Source: Paenibacillus xylanexedens (GTDB lineage: Bacteria; Bacillota; Bacilli; Paenibacillales; Paenibacillaceae). From it: a DNA stretch of 64,000 nucleotides. The notes below the pieces were generated by a model, which was not told the origin of the DNA, did not search any database, and saw nothing but the letters and a program-made list of their open reading frames with translations. How positions within the stretch are numbered: the stretch's first letter is position 1; the number at the start of each line of letters is the position of its first letter. The translations under genes and the position numbers were made by a program. Below are positions 1-8,226 of the stretch, one piece after another. The DNA lies in contig NZ_VEIO01000002.1 of NCBI RefSeq assembly GCF_007680605.1, positions 555,899-619,898 of the forward strand. The letters run 5' to 3'.

Positions 1-54
1 TTCCTGTATCCCACACACCAGGAGATAAGCCTACAACGTGAGGATAAAGCGTAA
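1..54 (+). CDS. C-terminal end of a phage head-tail protein (XkdH-like), partial
   Basis: An open frame enters from the left edge and stops at 52-54 (TAA). Only the last 17 residues are visible, so the identity comes from position alone. In PBSX-like prophages the gene just before the HK97-gp10-like XkdI is xkdH, a head-tail connector component. The stop overlaps the next ATG by one base (taATG), the tight packing expected inside a late operon. Confidence 0.45.
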   Translation, partial: FLYPTHQEISLQREDKA

Positions 55-473
55 TGGCTAAGATGGGTAAGTTCGACTACTCTGAGTTGGATCAGTTATC
101 ACGGAGTGTGCAATCTGCTTTAAACAGCAATGTGATTGACCAGTTCATAAAGGATTTCCTCCTGGAAATGGCCTATCGTGCTGAACGTAGAATAAAAATG
201 CGTACACCGGTGGACACAGGCGATCTACGGCGGCGTTGGGTTGTTGGTCAAGTCACCAAGATAGGTGATTATTACTCAGTTGAGATATCCAACAACTTGC
301 ATTATGCCGGATATGTAGAGAATGGTCACCGGACAGGTAAGGATCTAACCGGTTGGGTGGAAGGTAGGTTTATGGCTCGAATATCCATGAAGGAAATTGA
401 ACGCCATTTACCAGACTATCTTCAACGCAAACAAACTGAACTGATTGAAAAAATATTTAACGGATGGAGCTGA
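54..473 (+). CDS. xkdI: HK97 gp10-like tail component (XkdI-like)
   Basis: A 139-residue soluble protein. It carries the hallmarks of the HK97 gp10 family: a basic helical N-terminal half with RAERRIKMRTPVDTGDLRRR near residues 42-61, followed by a short beta-rich segment containing NNLHYAGYVENG. TPVDTG-L-R is the recurrent signature of this family, which acts at the head-tail joining and tail completion step. It overlaps the preceding stop by one base and sits directly before an XkdJ-like gene, the order seen in PBSX. The family is clear from the motif; its exact structural role here is inferred. Confidence 0.85.
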   Translation: MAKMGKFDYSELDQLSRSVQSALNSNVIDQFIKDFLLEMAYRAERRIKMRTPVDTGDLRRRWVVGQVTKIGDYYSVEISNNLHYAGYVENGHRTGKDLTGWVEGRFMARISMKEIERHLPDYLQRKQTELIEKIFNGWS

Positions 474-477
474 GGCC

Positions 478-909
478 GTGCAAGAAGTGACAATCAATAA
501 TATCAGGGACGGCGTAATCTCAGTGCTGTCCCAAAACTTTCCCAACATTAAGCGATATGGCGAAGAGATCAAGCAGGGCTTTACGGAGCCTTGTTTTTTT
601 GTGAAGTTGTTGCCGATGGAGCATACCAGAGAATTAGGCCGGAGGTTCAGACGTTATCATACGTTTGATATCCACTACTTTCCTGCAGGTGATCGAAAGG
701 TTAACGCCGCTCATGATATGGCTGAGAAATTGTATGGATTGTTTCGATTCATCACTATTGATCAACAACAGTACATCATCACAAGTACGAATCATGAGGT
801 CACAGACGAGGTGCTTCACTTCTTTTTCGACATTAACTTTATGGTTTGGGAAGAAGCGCCGAATGATCCGAAAATGAGAACATTAGCACAGGAGGGATGG
901 CTCAAATGA
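478..909 (+). CDS. xkdJ: phage tail terminator-like protein (XkdJ-like)
   Basis: A protein of about 143 residues. An in-frame ATG at 445 lies inside the upstream gene without a ribosome site. A GTG at 478 follows GGAGCTGAGG at a good distance, so I choose that start. The sequence (NNIRDGVISVLSQNFP, then CFFVKLLPMEHTRELGRRFRR and a C-terminal DEVLHFFFDINFMVW) resembles the XkdJ/YqbJ tail terminator family. Tail terminators cap the tail tube and bind sheath and neck. It ends in an ATGA overlap with the next gene, so translation is probably coupled. Confidence 0.75.
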   Translation: MQEVTINNIRDGVISVLSQNFPNIKRYGEEIKQGFTEPCFFVKLLPMEHTRELGRRFRRYHTFDIHYFPAGDRKVNAAHDMAEKLYGLFRFITIDQQQYIITSTNHEVTDEVLHFFFDINFMVWEEAPNDPKMRTLAQEGWLK

Positions 910-1109
910 GCAAAGCGGAAGAAACGAAAACCATTGTAAAAACAGAGGCTGTAATTTCGCGTTACTCAAAGCAACAACTGATTGCTTCCAATCGATTTGT
1001 TGCAGCTGACAAGGATATTCTTGCGGTGACGCTTGATAACGATATGACATACACGCTAGACGAAGCAGAACGGGCCGTACAGGCCTTTAAAGACAAGGAG
1101 GTTAAATAA
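906..1109 (+). CDS. small phage protein before the sheath gene
   Basis: A 67-residue protein, start chosen at 906 because AGGAGGG at 890-896 sits about nine bases upstream. The earlier ATG at 897 touches the ribosome site. The start overlaps the XkdJ-like stop (ATGA) and its own stop overlaps the sheath ATG. It is acidic and helical, with a segment around SRYSKQQLIASNRF and a C-terminal YTLDEAERAVQAFKDKEVK. PBSX-type operons have a comparable small gene at this spot. I do not recognise a specific function. Confidence 0.7.
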   Translation: MSKAEETKTIVKTEAVISRYSKQQLIASNRFVAADKDILAVTLDNDMTYTLDEAERAVQAFKDKEVK

Positions 1110-2434
1110 TGGCTGGAGGAACGTGGACAACGCAGAACAAAGTCAGACCGGGTGTATACACCAATACAGTAAGCCAATCTCGTCCCATCGGATCTATCGG
1201 TGAACGTGGTATTGTAGCATTCCCTGCTGCACTCCCATGGGGGCCAACAGGAATCATCAAAATTACGTCGGATGAATTTCAGGACAAAGCCTTGCCTTTG
1301 CTGGGCTACAGAGCAACAGATGAGGCTATCCGACATATTGCGTCTGCTATGGCTCATGCAAACACATTGCTGCTTTATGGATTGGGCAGACAAGGAGCAG
1401 TTAAAGCCAAAGCAACTGTGGGTGACCTCACAGCAACGGCTAAATACGGCGGATTGCGTGGTAATGACCTGAAAGTGGTTATCCAGGCAAGCTTGGATGT
1501 GCCTAGTTCGTTTGATGTGTACACATTGCTGGACAATGAAGAGTTGGACCGCCAGACAGTCGCAACTATTGCCGATCTGGTGGCTAACGATTACATCGAT
1601 TGGAGCGGTACAGGCACATTGACTGCGACAGCAGGTGCAAACCTGACCGGTGGTGCCGCTGGCACATCGACAGGTAATGAATATTCAGATGCTCTCACGG
1701 CATTTGAGGCTGAGGACTTTAATGTATTGGGCATCCCATCGGACGAAAACACCATCAAGCAACTTGCAGTGGCTTATACAAAGCGTTTGCGTAACGATGG
1801 CAAGAAGTTCACTACAATGGTCATTGGCTATCCACAAGCGGATACAGAAGGTGTGACAAGCCTCAAGAACGGCGTCATTACAGAAGATGGCCTTACCGTT
1901 CCGGCTACATCGCTCATTTGGGAAGTGGCGGCAATGGCAGCGGCGGCCCGTGTTAATCAATCTTTGACAAATACGGATATTCCGAATGCTATCGATGCTT
2001 ATCCCAAATACACCAACGCTGAAATTATCCAAGCGCTGAAAGATGGCGAGTTGGTGATTTCTTTGAATAAAGGCCGTGTAGTGGTGGAACAGGACATCAA
2101 CACCCTTACCACTTTCACCATGGAGAAACGTAATGAGTTCCGTAAGAACCGGGTACTGCGTGTGCTTGACGGCATTGATAACGACCTTCAACGGATCTTT
2201 GGAGAATTCTACCTGGGCAAAGTTAATAACAACACTAACGGGCGAAACCTTTTCAAAAAAGAGGTAATCAATTACCTAACCAATCTCCAAAACATCGAAG
2301 CTATCCAGAACTTTGATTCCCAAACGGATATTACCGTAGCTCCTGGTAATGACTCAGATGCGATTACTATTGATCTAGTTGTTCAACCAGTGGATAGTGT
2401 TGAAAAAATCTATATGACGGTTACCGTCCGATAA
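1109..2434 (+). CDS. xkdK: contractile tail sheath protein (XkdK-like)
   Basis: A 441-residue protein of the phage tail sheath family. The N-terminus (GGTWTTQNKVRPGVYTN) is the typical sheath handshake region, SIGERGIVAFPAALPWGP follows, and the C-terminus has the conserved sheath core with NRVLRVLDGIDNDLQRIF and a beta-strand ending VDSVEKIYMTVTV. Sheath subunits form the contractile layer around the tail tube. Length and order (next gene is the tube) match PBSX XkdK. AAGGAGG at 1094-1100 precedes the ATG at 1109. Confidence 0.93.
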   Translation: MAGGTWTTQNKVRPGVYTNTVSQSRPIGSIGERGIVAFPAALPWGPTGIIKITSDEFQDKALPLLGYRATDEAIRHIASAMAHANTLLLYGLGRQGAVKAKATVGDLTATAKYGGLRGNDLKVVIQASLDVPSSFDVYTLLDNEELDRQTVATIADLVANDYIDWSGTGTLTATAGANLTGGAAGTSTGNEYSDALTAFEAEDFNVLGIPSDENTIKQLAVAYTKRLRNDGKKFTTMVIGYPQADTEGVTSLKNGVITEDGLTVPATSLIWEVAAMAAAARVNQSLTNTDIPNAIDAYPKYTNAEIIQALKDGELVISLNKGRVVVEQDINTLTTFTMEKRNEFRKNRVLRVLDGIDNDLQRIFGEFYLGKVNNNTNGRNLFKKEVINYLTNLQNIEAIQNFDSQTDITVAPGNDSDAITIDLVVQPVDSVEKIYMTVTVR

Positions 2435-2446
2435 GGAGGATTATAA

Positions 2447-2908
2447 ATGGCATTTTTTAATGAAAAAGATGCAATCTCAGGAAAAATGGCCGTTGCCTAT
2501 GCGACAATTAATGGTCGAGTAGAAGAGTTGTTTTACGCTAAATCAATTGAAGCAACAATTGAGAAAAACAAAGTGGATGTACCGATTCTCGGAAGAACGA
2601 ACGTGCCTCAGCGTTCAGCTGGATGGAGTGGAACAGGTACATTAACCGTTTATTACGTGACATCAATTTTCCGTAGAATGATGCGCGATTATGTGAAGAC
2701 TGGTCAAGATACGTTTTTTGACTTGCAAATTACCAATGAGCAACCTGGATCAGCTACTGGCAAGCAAACTGCTGCACTTTTGAATTGCAATATCGACAGT
2801 GTTATTGCGGCTAGCTTTGACTCCACTAGTGACGACATGTTGGAGGAAGAAATTCCTTTCACGTTCGGTGACTATGATTTGCTTGACGAATTCAACCAAT
2901 TAACTTAA
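2447..2908 (+). CDS. xkdM: tail tube protein (XkdM-like)
   Basis: A 153-residue protein with the XkdM/YqbM features: an N-terminal NEKDAISGKMAVAYATINGR, KVDVPILGRTNVPQRSAGWSGTGTLTVYYV in the middle and EEEIPFTFGDYDLLDEF at the end. This family forms the inner tube of contractile tails and is always next to the sheath gene. AAGGAGG at 2433-2439 lies eight bases before the ATG. Length matches the family. Confidence 0.92.
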   Translation: MAFFNEKDAISGKMAVAYATINGRVEELFYAKSIEATIEKNKVDVPILGRTNVPQRSAGWSGTGTLTVYYVTSIFRRMMRDYVKTGQDTFFDLQITNEQPGSATGKQTAALLNCNIDSVIAASFDSTSDDMLEEEIPFTFGDYDLLDEFNQLT

Positions 2909-2927
2909 TCCTAGGAGGAATATATCA

Positions 2928-3335
2928 ATGAGCTTACAAGAATTTCTGAACAGCCACTTGGTGGACGGACTTACTGAAGAGGTAGCGGTATCGAACCGAT
3001 TTAAAGATAAAGATGGTAACCTGATGCTTTTCAAAATCCAAGCCATGGATCAAGCAGGTTACAACAACCTACAAGAAAAATGCACGACAGTAAGATCCCG
3101 TGGTAAAACACACTTCGACAATCGCAAATTCTCAACTTCGATGGTTATTGAGAACACGGTTTATCCAGACTTTAAAGACGCAGCAAGTTTGAAAGCCGTT
3201 GGTGTCCAAACACCTGAGCAGTACTTGGCTAAAGTTTTGCTTCCAGGCGAAGTTACTAAACTGGTTGAGGAAATCACCAAATTGTCGGGGTTTGACGTTG
3301 GTATGGACGACTTGGTTGAAGAGGCAAAAAACTAA
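2928..3335 (+). CDS. xkdN: tail assembly chaperone, short form (XkdN-like)
   Basis: A 135-residue protein following the tube gene after AGGAGG at 2913-2918. It contains the XkdN/YqbN-type features: MSLQEFLNSHLV, a beta region with VSNRFKDKDGNLMLFKIQAMD, and a C-terminal PEQYLAKVLLPGEVTKLVEEITKLSGFD typical of Mu/PBSX tail assembly chaperones. Such chaperones bind the tape measure protein during tail assembly and are usually made in two forms through a ribosomal frameshift. The end of this gene has exactly such a slippery sequence (3326-3332), leading into the -1 frame up to 3508. Confidence 0.88.
   Translation: MSLQEFLNSHLVDGLTEEVAVSNRFKDKDGNLMLFKIQAMDQAGYNNLQEKCTTVRSRGKTHFDNRKFSTSMVIENTVYPDFKDAASLKAVGVQTPEQYLAKVLLPGEVTKLVEEITKLSGFDVGMDDLVEEAKN
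3326..3332 (+). promoter_or_regulatory. -1 ribosomal frameshift slippery site A AAA AAC
   Basis: The last sense codons of the XkdN-like gene read GCA AAA AAC followed by TAA at 3333-3335. This makes an in-phase A AAA AAC heptamer, one of the strongest known bacterial -1 slippery sequences. After slippage the ribosome continues at CTA ATT GAG and reads the -1 frame to 3508. Tail assembly chaperone genes of many dsDNA phages use the same device. Only the heptamer, its phase and the open -1 frame are seen; frameshifting itself is inferred. Confidence 0.8.
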
Positions 3336-3508
3336 TTGAGGGGGGCGATGTGGACGCCAATATAGCGTACTATGCCCTCCATGAATTAAAAATCCTACCG
3401 GGGCAATATATGAATCTGCCTCGGGAGGAAAAAGCCTATATCATCGCGGCGATCCAGATAAGAGTTGAGAAAGAAAAAAGAGAAATGGCCAGAATGAAAC
3501 ATAAATGA
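3332..3508 (+). CDS. frameshift extension of the tail assembly chaperone (T region)
   Basis: The -1 frame relative to xkdN is open from before the slippery heptamer to the TGA at 3506-3508 and would add 58 residues. It contains VDANIAYYALHELKILPG, NLPREEKAYIIAAI and a basic KEKREMARMKHK tail, like the small helical second domains of PBSX/Mu-type chaperones placed between XkdN and the tape measure. It could also start independently at the GTG at 3350, which follows GAGGGGGG, giving 52 residues. I favour the fused long form because the slippery site is in the correct phase. Confidence 0.75.
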   Translation, partial: LIEGGDVDANIAYYALHELKILPGQYMNLPREEKAYIIAAIQIRVEKEKREMARMKHK

Positions 3509-3566
3509 CACACACCCCGTATGATATGGTAAGATAGGGAAAATTACCTAGACGGAGGTTGTTTAG

Positions 3567-3923
3567 TTGAAAAAAATATTGATAATTAGCATGGCGTTAC
3601 TATTATCAGTTATCTTTGCGGGTTGCTCAGGCGGATCAAAAGTGGATGATAACCTTACAATGGAAAAGTTCACAAAAGCATTTACTGATGCTGGTGCTGA
3701 AAAGAAAGAAGAAAAGCCTATGTTTAGTATGATAAAGGCAAAAGACGGTGAGATGTTATATTTGAAAAACAATCCAGTTAAATTATATGAATTTAACGAC
3801 CCTTCTGAAATAAAAGACATTAAGAAAGAGTTTAAACAAATGGAAGACTGGCCTGTAAGAGGAAATTTCATGCTGGAATCTTCGAATGCCGAAGCTAGAG
3901 AGATATTTGCTAAAGTAGAATAA
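3567..3923 (+). CDS. small lipoprotein inserted in the tail operon (moron-like)
   Basis: A 118-residue predicted lipoprotein. It has a basic start, a hydrophobic stretch and a lipobox ending IFAGC near residue 19, followed by a Gly/Ser linker and a small alpha/beta domain with no family I recognise. It interrupts the normally adjacent chaperone and tape measure genes, has its own ribosome site (GGAGG at 3555-3559), is more A/T-rich than its neighbours, and is followed by its own terminator. These are features of a moron, a gene carried by a prophage for the host's or prophage's benefit. Surface exclusion is possible but is not shown by the sequence. Confidence 0.75.
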   Translation: MKKILIISMALLLSVIFAGCSGGSKVDDNLTMEKFTKAFTDAGAEKKEEKPMFSMIKAKDGEMLYLKNNPVKLYEFNDPSEIKDIKKEFKQMEDWPVRGNFMLESSNAEAREIFAKVE

Positions 3924-3931
3924 CTAATCCG

Positions 3932-3961
3932 AACACTCTTTGTCATAGAAGGGTGTTTTTT
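3932..3961 (+). terminator. intrinsic terminator after the moron lipoprotein
   Basis: A nine-pair stem, AACACTCTT (3932-3940) with AAGGGTGTT (3949-3957) containing one wobble, an eight-base loop and a run of six T. It would end the lipoprotein transcript but also lies on the path of the late tail operon, so late transcription must read through it or be antiterminated. Confidence 0.75.
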
Positions 3962-3985
3962 GTTGTTCAGAAAGGGGGAATTAAT

Positions 3986-6328
3986 CTGGCTACAGTAAGC
4001 ACGGGTATTCAGTTGATGGACCGGTTCACTCAACCACTTAACGCCGTGAATACAGCTTTACAAAGAACAGTGCAAAACAGTCAACGTTTGCAAACTGCCT
4101 TATCACACAACATGACCATCAATATAAATGCAACCTCAGCTATGCAGAAAATTGAACAATTACACAATCGCATAAGAAGCATTGGACCCGGATCCGTTGT
4201 TAACGTACTTATCAACTCTACTGATGTGTTGAATCAGATAAGGGCTATTCGGAACCAGGTACGAAACATGTTCACGTCTTCAGTTGTCACTATCACACTC
4301 AATGCATCTAGTGTCCTAGCACAAGCAAGATTTATCCGGCAAGAAATTGACAGGAGATTGAGAAACATACGAGCTGAAATAAACCTACACATGCCCGCCC
4401 AACTAATGGCGTTTTTCGGAAACCTTCAAGTCCTAGTGATGAGATTGATACAGGCCGTAAGAAGATTAAGGGTTGCGAGTGGGGATAATTCAGCGCAATT
4501 GCAGAGTGCTTTACAACGAATAGCAGCTTTGGAAGCTCAAATATTACAGCTTCAAAATAGGATTAACGGATCAATGAAAGCTGGTGCTAATGCTTCAGGT
4601 GGTTTATTGTCAAATCTGCAAGGGATGGTAGCGGCCTACCTATCCATAGCAGGGGCGCAAAAACTATTTGGAGCAACAGTAGGTGCGGCTATGGAACAGA
4701 AGAAGATGGAAGATATGTTTGTAGCGCGTACAGGTGATGTTGAAATTGGTAAGGCCATGTTCGAAAAGTTCAAGGCAGATGCTCTGGCGGCTGGTCAAGA
4801 CGTCACAAAATCTTTGGCTAGTTCGCTATCGTTCTTTTCGACGACGCAAAACGTGGATCAGCTTACCAAACTTAATAACCTGGCACAAAGATTGAATGCT
4901 TTTGACTCAGCTGGCAATGGTATCGAGGGTGCGGCATTTGCACTCAAAGAAGCTATGTCTGGTGATATCGTGTCACTTGCGGAACGTTTTAACATGTCAA
5001 AGACCGACATTAGAGCCTTCAATATTGATGAATATGGTAAGGCCGGAGACATGGACAACTTTATCAAGTCATTCGACCTGTTGCTTGAAAAGCAGAAGAT
5101 GGGACAAGCGGCGTTTGATACCATGATGGCAAGTCCGGCAAAGCAAGTAGAGGTTTTAGGTAGCAATATTAAATCAATGTTTGCAGGTGCCGGTGTAGCT
5201 GGAATGGAATCACTGCTACCACTTATCACAATGCTAAATAATGCATTTCAGGCAGGCACTTTTGATAATTTTTTCTCCGCGTTGAGTTCGGGTCTGGACT
5301 CGGTTGTTCAGGGAGCGTTGTATTTACTCGACATAATTACGAATGTATATAATTTTTTCGCTGACAATTGGAGTTGGCTTGGTCCTCTAATTACTAGTAT
5401 TGGTGAAGCCATACTAATGGTATGGGGAGCGATTAAGCTTGCTGCATTAGCGCAGTTAGCCTGGAATGCAATTATGGCTACTAACCCTATTGCGTTAATG
5501 ATAACTGCGGTCGCAGCTTTTATTATATGGATATATAACCTCTGGAATACTAATGATAGATTCGCAGCCTTTTTCATACGTGCTTGGAATGGAATATTAA
5601 ACTTCTTTGATAGAATTCCGATCTTCTTTGCAAGGATAGGATTCGGGATTTCAAATGCCTTTTATAATGCAAAGGTTAAATCTTTGGAGTTTATGGAGGG
5701 CTTGGTTAACGGAACGATTAGCATGCTTAATTCGTTGATTGATAAATTGAACAATATACCTTTGGTTGAAATTGCTGCTATTGAGAAGGTTAGCTTCGCT
5801 GCGGGAGCGGCCTTAGAGGCTGAGGCACAGAGACAAGCGGGAGAAGCTAAGATTGCAGCAATGGAATCTGATGCAGCCGCCAATGCTGCCAAGAGAGAAC
5901 AAGCCGTAGTTAAAATGATTGAAGACCGGAACAAAGCCAGAGAGCAAGCGGCAAAAGATGCAAATAAGCAACAAAGCGATAAAAACAAAAAACCTTTTGA
6001 CTTCACTGCATGGAACAAAGCCGCGGATGCGGCTCGTACTCCTATGGCTGCTGATGACTCAAAGAAAAAGAAGAACATCGGGAAAGTGGACAAAGTAGGA
6101 AAGATCGAGAAAGCGGTTGACATCTCTAGCGAGGATCTGAAAACCATGCGCGAACTTGCTGAAATGAAGAACATCCAGAACTTCGTATCTCTCACCCCTA
6201 CGATCCAAGTGACCACAGGAGACATCACAAATGGTATAGATATTGATACCATTGTTAGTCGCATTGAGGACGTAATGACAAATGAAATCTCAACTCACGC
6301 ATCGGGGGTGTATGGCAATGGCAGATAA
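3986..6328 (+). CDS. xkdO: tape measure protein (XkdO-like)
   Basis: About 780 residues. The N-terminal 200 residues are repetitive and helical (LQTALSHNM, MQKIEQLHNRIRSIG, VLNQIRAIRNQVRNMF, VLAQARFIRQEIDRRL). A core containing KMEDMFVARTGD and LASSLSFFSTTQNVDQL follows, then hydrophobic segments around residues 480-530 and a charged C-terminus. This is the layout of tail length tape measures. The frame is open from a GTG at 3953, but that lies inside the terminator hairpin. The best ribosome site (GGGGG at 3974-3978) points to a CTG start at 3986, giving MATVSTGIQLMDRF. Its stop overlaps the next gene. Confidence 0.88.
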   Translation: MATVSTGIQLMDRFTQPLNAVNTALQRTVQNSQRLQTALSHNMTININATSAMQKIEQLHNRIRSIGPGSVVNVLINSTDVLNQIRAIRNQVRNMFTSSVVTITLNASSVLAQARFIRQEIDRRLRNIRAEINLHMPAQLMAFFGNLQVLVMRLIQAVRRLRVASGDNSAQLQSALQRIAALEAQILQLQNRINGSMKAGANASGGLLSNLQGMVAAYLSIAGAQKLFGATVGAAMEQKKMEDMFVARTGDVEIGKAMFEKFKADALAAGQDVTKSLASSLSFFSTTQNVDQLTKLNNLAQRLNAFDSAGNGIEGAAFALKEAMSGDIVSLAERFNMSKTDIRAFNIDEYGKAGDMDNFIKSFDLLLEKQKMGQAAFDTMMASPAKQVEVLGSNIKSMFAGAGVAGMESLLPLITMLNNAFQAGTFDNFFSALSSGLDSVVQGALYLLDIITNVYNFFADNWSWLGPLITSIGEAILMVWGAIKLAALAQLAWNAIMATNPIALMITAVAAFIIWIYNLWNTNDRFAAFFIRAWNGILNFFDRIPIFFARIGFGISNAFYNAKVKSLEFMEGLVNGTISMLNSLIDKLNNIPLVEIAAIEKVSFAAGAALEAEAQRQAGEAKIAAMESDAAANAAKREQAVVKMIEDRNKAREQAAKDANKQQSDKNKKPFDFTAWNKAADAARTPMAADDSKKKKNIGKVDKVGKIEKAVDISSEDLKTMRELAEMKNIQNFVSLTPTIQVTTGDITNGIDIDTIVSRIEDVMTNEISTHASGVYGNGR

Positions 6329-6986
6329 GTATGGCATATACCTTTCGTATAACAATCAACAGGAGGGGTTTGAGATACCGATCCTTCCCGGAGAGATTGA
6401 GATATCAAACGGCGGGAACAGTAGCAAATATGATGTTTCGGCTCTTGGTGAGATCAACGTAATCAAAAGCCCACAACTTGCGGAATACAAATTCTCAAGT
6501 ATATTCCCGGCATTTAATCTCCCGTTCTCATCTGAAATTGTATTCGATCCAGGTTACTACAAAGACCTCATACTTAAATGGATGGAGACTAAGCGCCCCA
6601 TCCGTTTTGTTTTTACTGGATCCACGTTCGACATTAACGTTGCGGCAAGCATTGAATCATTTGATTGGAAAGAGTCGGCTGGATCACCTGGAACAATTGA
6701 ATATTCTTTATCTCTCAAAGAGTATGTTTTTTATCGACCACAGAAAATTGTGGTTAAGAAAAAAACAACTACGAATAAGAAGACAACAACCAGCAAGAAG
6801 AAGACACGAGCCAATGACAAGCAGACGCCAAAAACATACAAATTAGTATCGGGCGACACTCTGGCAAAAGTGGCCAAGAAGACTCTTGGAGATAGTGGAC
6901 GTTGGAAAGAGATACAGAAATTGAACGGTATCAAGGATTCAGAATTAAAAAGCTTAAAAGTTGGGCGTGTGCTTAAATTACCGTAA
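6318..6986 (+). CDS. xkdP: LysM-domain baseplate/tail protein (XkdP-like)
   Basis: A 222-residue protein starting at the ATG at 6318, nine bases after GGGGG (6304-6308). ATG 6312 is possible but too close. The N-terminal 150 residues (YGIYLSYNNQQEGFEIPILPG...) form the conserved XkdP/YqbP domain. A lysine/threonine-rich linker follows, then a C-terminal LysM domain (YKLVSGDTLAKVAKKTLGD...NGIKDSELKSLKVGRVLKLP). LysM tail proteins of contractile phages sit at the baseplate spike or hub and may touch peptidoglycan. The gene overlaps the tape measure stop by 11 bases. Confidence 0.88.
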   Translation: MADKYGIYLSYNNQQEGFEIPILPGEIEISNGGNSSKYDVSALGEINVIKSPQLAEYKFSSIFPAFNLPFSSEIVFDPGYYKDLILKWMETKRPIRFVFTGSTFDINVAASIESFDWKESAGSPGTIEYSLSLKEYVFYRPQKIVVKKKTTTNKKTTTSKKKTRANDKQTPKTYKLVSGDTLAKVAKKTLGDSGRWKEIQKLNGIKDSELKSLKVGRVLKLP

Positions 6987-7000
6987 CAAAGGAGGCGCCG

Positions 7001-7966
7001 ATGGAAATCACGTTGGACAATAAAAACGGTAAACTATGGGATTTGACTCCAGTGGCTTCGGGGATCAGTTGGAAGACGGTCCGCATCGGCGCTGGAGCAA
7101 CGTTTGAGTTTACACTTGTCACAGGTGGAATATACGAGGACAAAGGCTTTGTAATCAATAACGGTGACGTTATTCGGGTAGTGGATGGCAAGGAACAGGT
7201 GTTTTATGGCTATGTATTTGAAATCAGCGAGGGCATGGACGAAGCGGTCAAAGTGAAAGCCTACGATCAGATACGCTATCTCCAGGCTCAAGACACATAT
7301 GTTTTTAAAAATACAACTGCGGATCAGGTCATTAATAAAATTGCGAATGACTTCAAGCTTAAGACAGGATCGTTACCAGCTACGGGGTATACCATACCGT
7401 CCATGGTTGAGGATAATAAGAAACTACTTGATACGATATATAAAGCTTTGGATCTGACATTAATCAATTCAGGTCGGAACTTTGTGTTTTACGATGACTT
7501 TGGAAAATTGACCATACGTAACGTGGTGGATTGGAAATTGGATTTCGTTATTGGTGATAACAGCTTAATGACTGACTACGATCACAAGCGCAGCATAGAC
7601 GGTGAGACGTACAATAAGATCAAGATTGTACAAAACAATAAAAAGACCGGGAAGAGAAATGTGTTTATTGCTCAGGATAGCGCCAACATAGCCAAATGGG
7701 GATTGTTACAATTGTACCAAGTGGCTGACGAAAAACTGAATGAAGCAAGAATTAATCAAAGCCTTAATCAGTTGGCTAAACTCCACAATCGAGAACAACG
7801 CAGTTTGACGGTTGAGGCTATAGGTGATATACGTGTCCGGGCTGGTTGTTCCATCCCGATATTTATTGAACGTTTAAAATTGAACGTTTATTTCTTGGTC
7901 GATGAGGTTTCGCACAGTTGGAGCGGTGTCGATCACAAGATGAAATTGAAACTGGTGGTGGTGTAA
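7001..7966 (+). CDS. xkdQ: tail hub protein (XkdQ-like, gpD family)
   Basis: A 321-residue protein, start supported by AAAGGAGG at 6988-6995. It has the beta-rich N-terminus of late-control D/XkdQ hub proteins (GKLWDLTPVASGISWKT, FVINNGDVIRVVDG, VFYGYVFEISEGMDEAVKVKAYDQIRYL). Next come a middle helical domain (TTADQVINKIANDF) and a C-terminal IRVRAGCSIPIFIERLKLNVYFLVDEVSHSW typical of the family. Hub trimers or hexamers sit at the end of the tail tube and hold the spike. Its stop overlaps the next start by one base. Confidence 0.87.
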   Translation: MEITLDNKNGKLWDLTPVASGISWKTVRIGAGATFEFTLVTGGIYEDKGFVINNGDVIRVVDGKEQVFYGYVFEISEGMDEAVKVKAYDQIRYLQAQDTYVFKNTTADQVINKIANDFKLKTGSLPATGYTIPSMVEDNKKLLDTIYKALDLTLINSGRNFVFYDDFGKLTIRNVVDWKLDFVIGDNSLMTDYDHKRSIDGETYNKIKIVQNNKKTGKRNVFIAQDSANIAKWGLLQLYQVADEKLNEARINQSLNQLAKLHNREQRSLTVEAIGDIRVRAGCSIPIFIERLKLNVYFLVDEVSHSWSGVDHKMKLKLVVV

Positions 7967-8226
7967 TGGCGATGATTGACGTCATAAAACAGATCGCCAC
8001 ACAAGCGGTGGATGCCGCTGGTCCTGTTGCTATTATGTATGGCACAGTCTCGGGTACAAGTCCGTTAGAAATATTGGTGGATCAACGATTTAGTTTGCCC
8101 AAGGAACTACTTATCGTAACAGAAACTGTATCAAAATATAGTTTGACTAGTGGTGATCAGGTGTTGTTGTTACGCATGCAGGGCGGTCAAAACTTTGTGG
8201 TCTTAGATAGGTTGGTGAGTACATGA
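7966..8226 (+). CDS. DUF2577 baseplate protein (XkdR-like)
   Basis: An 86-residue protein. The start at 7966 uses the taATG overlap with the hub gene; an upstream in-frame ATG at 7918 lies deep inside the hub gene. VAIMYGTVSGTSPLEILVDQRFSLPKELL and a C-terminal GDQVLLLRMQGGQNFVVLDRL match the small beta-barrel DUF2577 proteins placed between the hub and DUF2634 genes in PBSX-like tails. The stop overlaps the next start by four bases. The structural role is inferred from gene order. Confidence 0.82.
   Translation: MAMIDVIKQIATQAVDAAGPVAIMYGTVSGTSPLEILVDQRFSLPKELLIVTETVSKYSLTSGDQVLLLRMQGGQNFVVLDRLVST

Noticed and set aside
445..477. ATG at 445 as the start of the XkdJ-like gene
   Set aside because: It would overlap the previous gene by 29 bases with no ribosome site; the GTG at 478 follows a good one.
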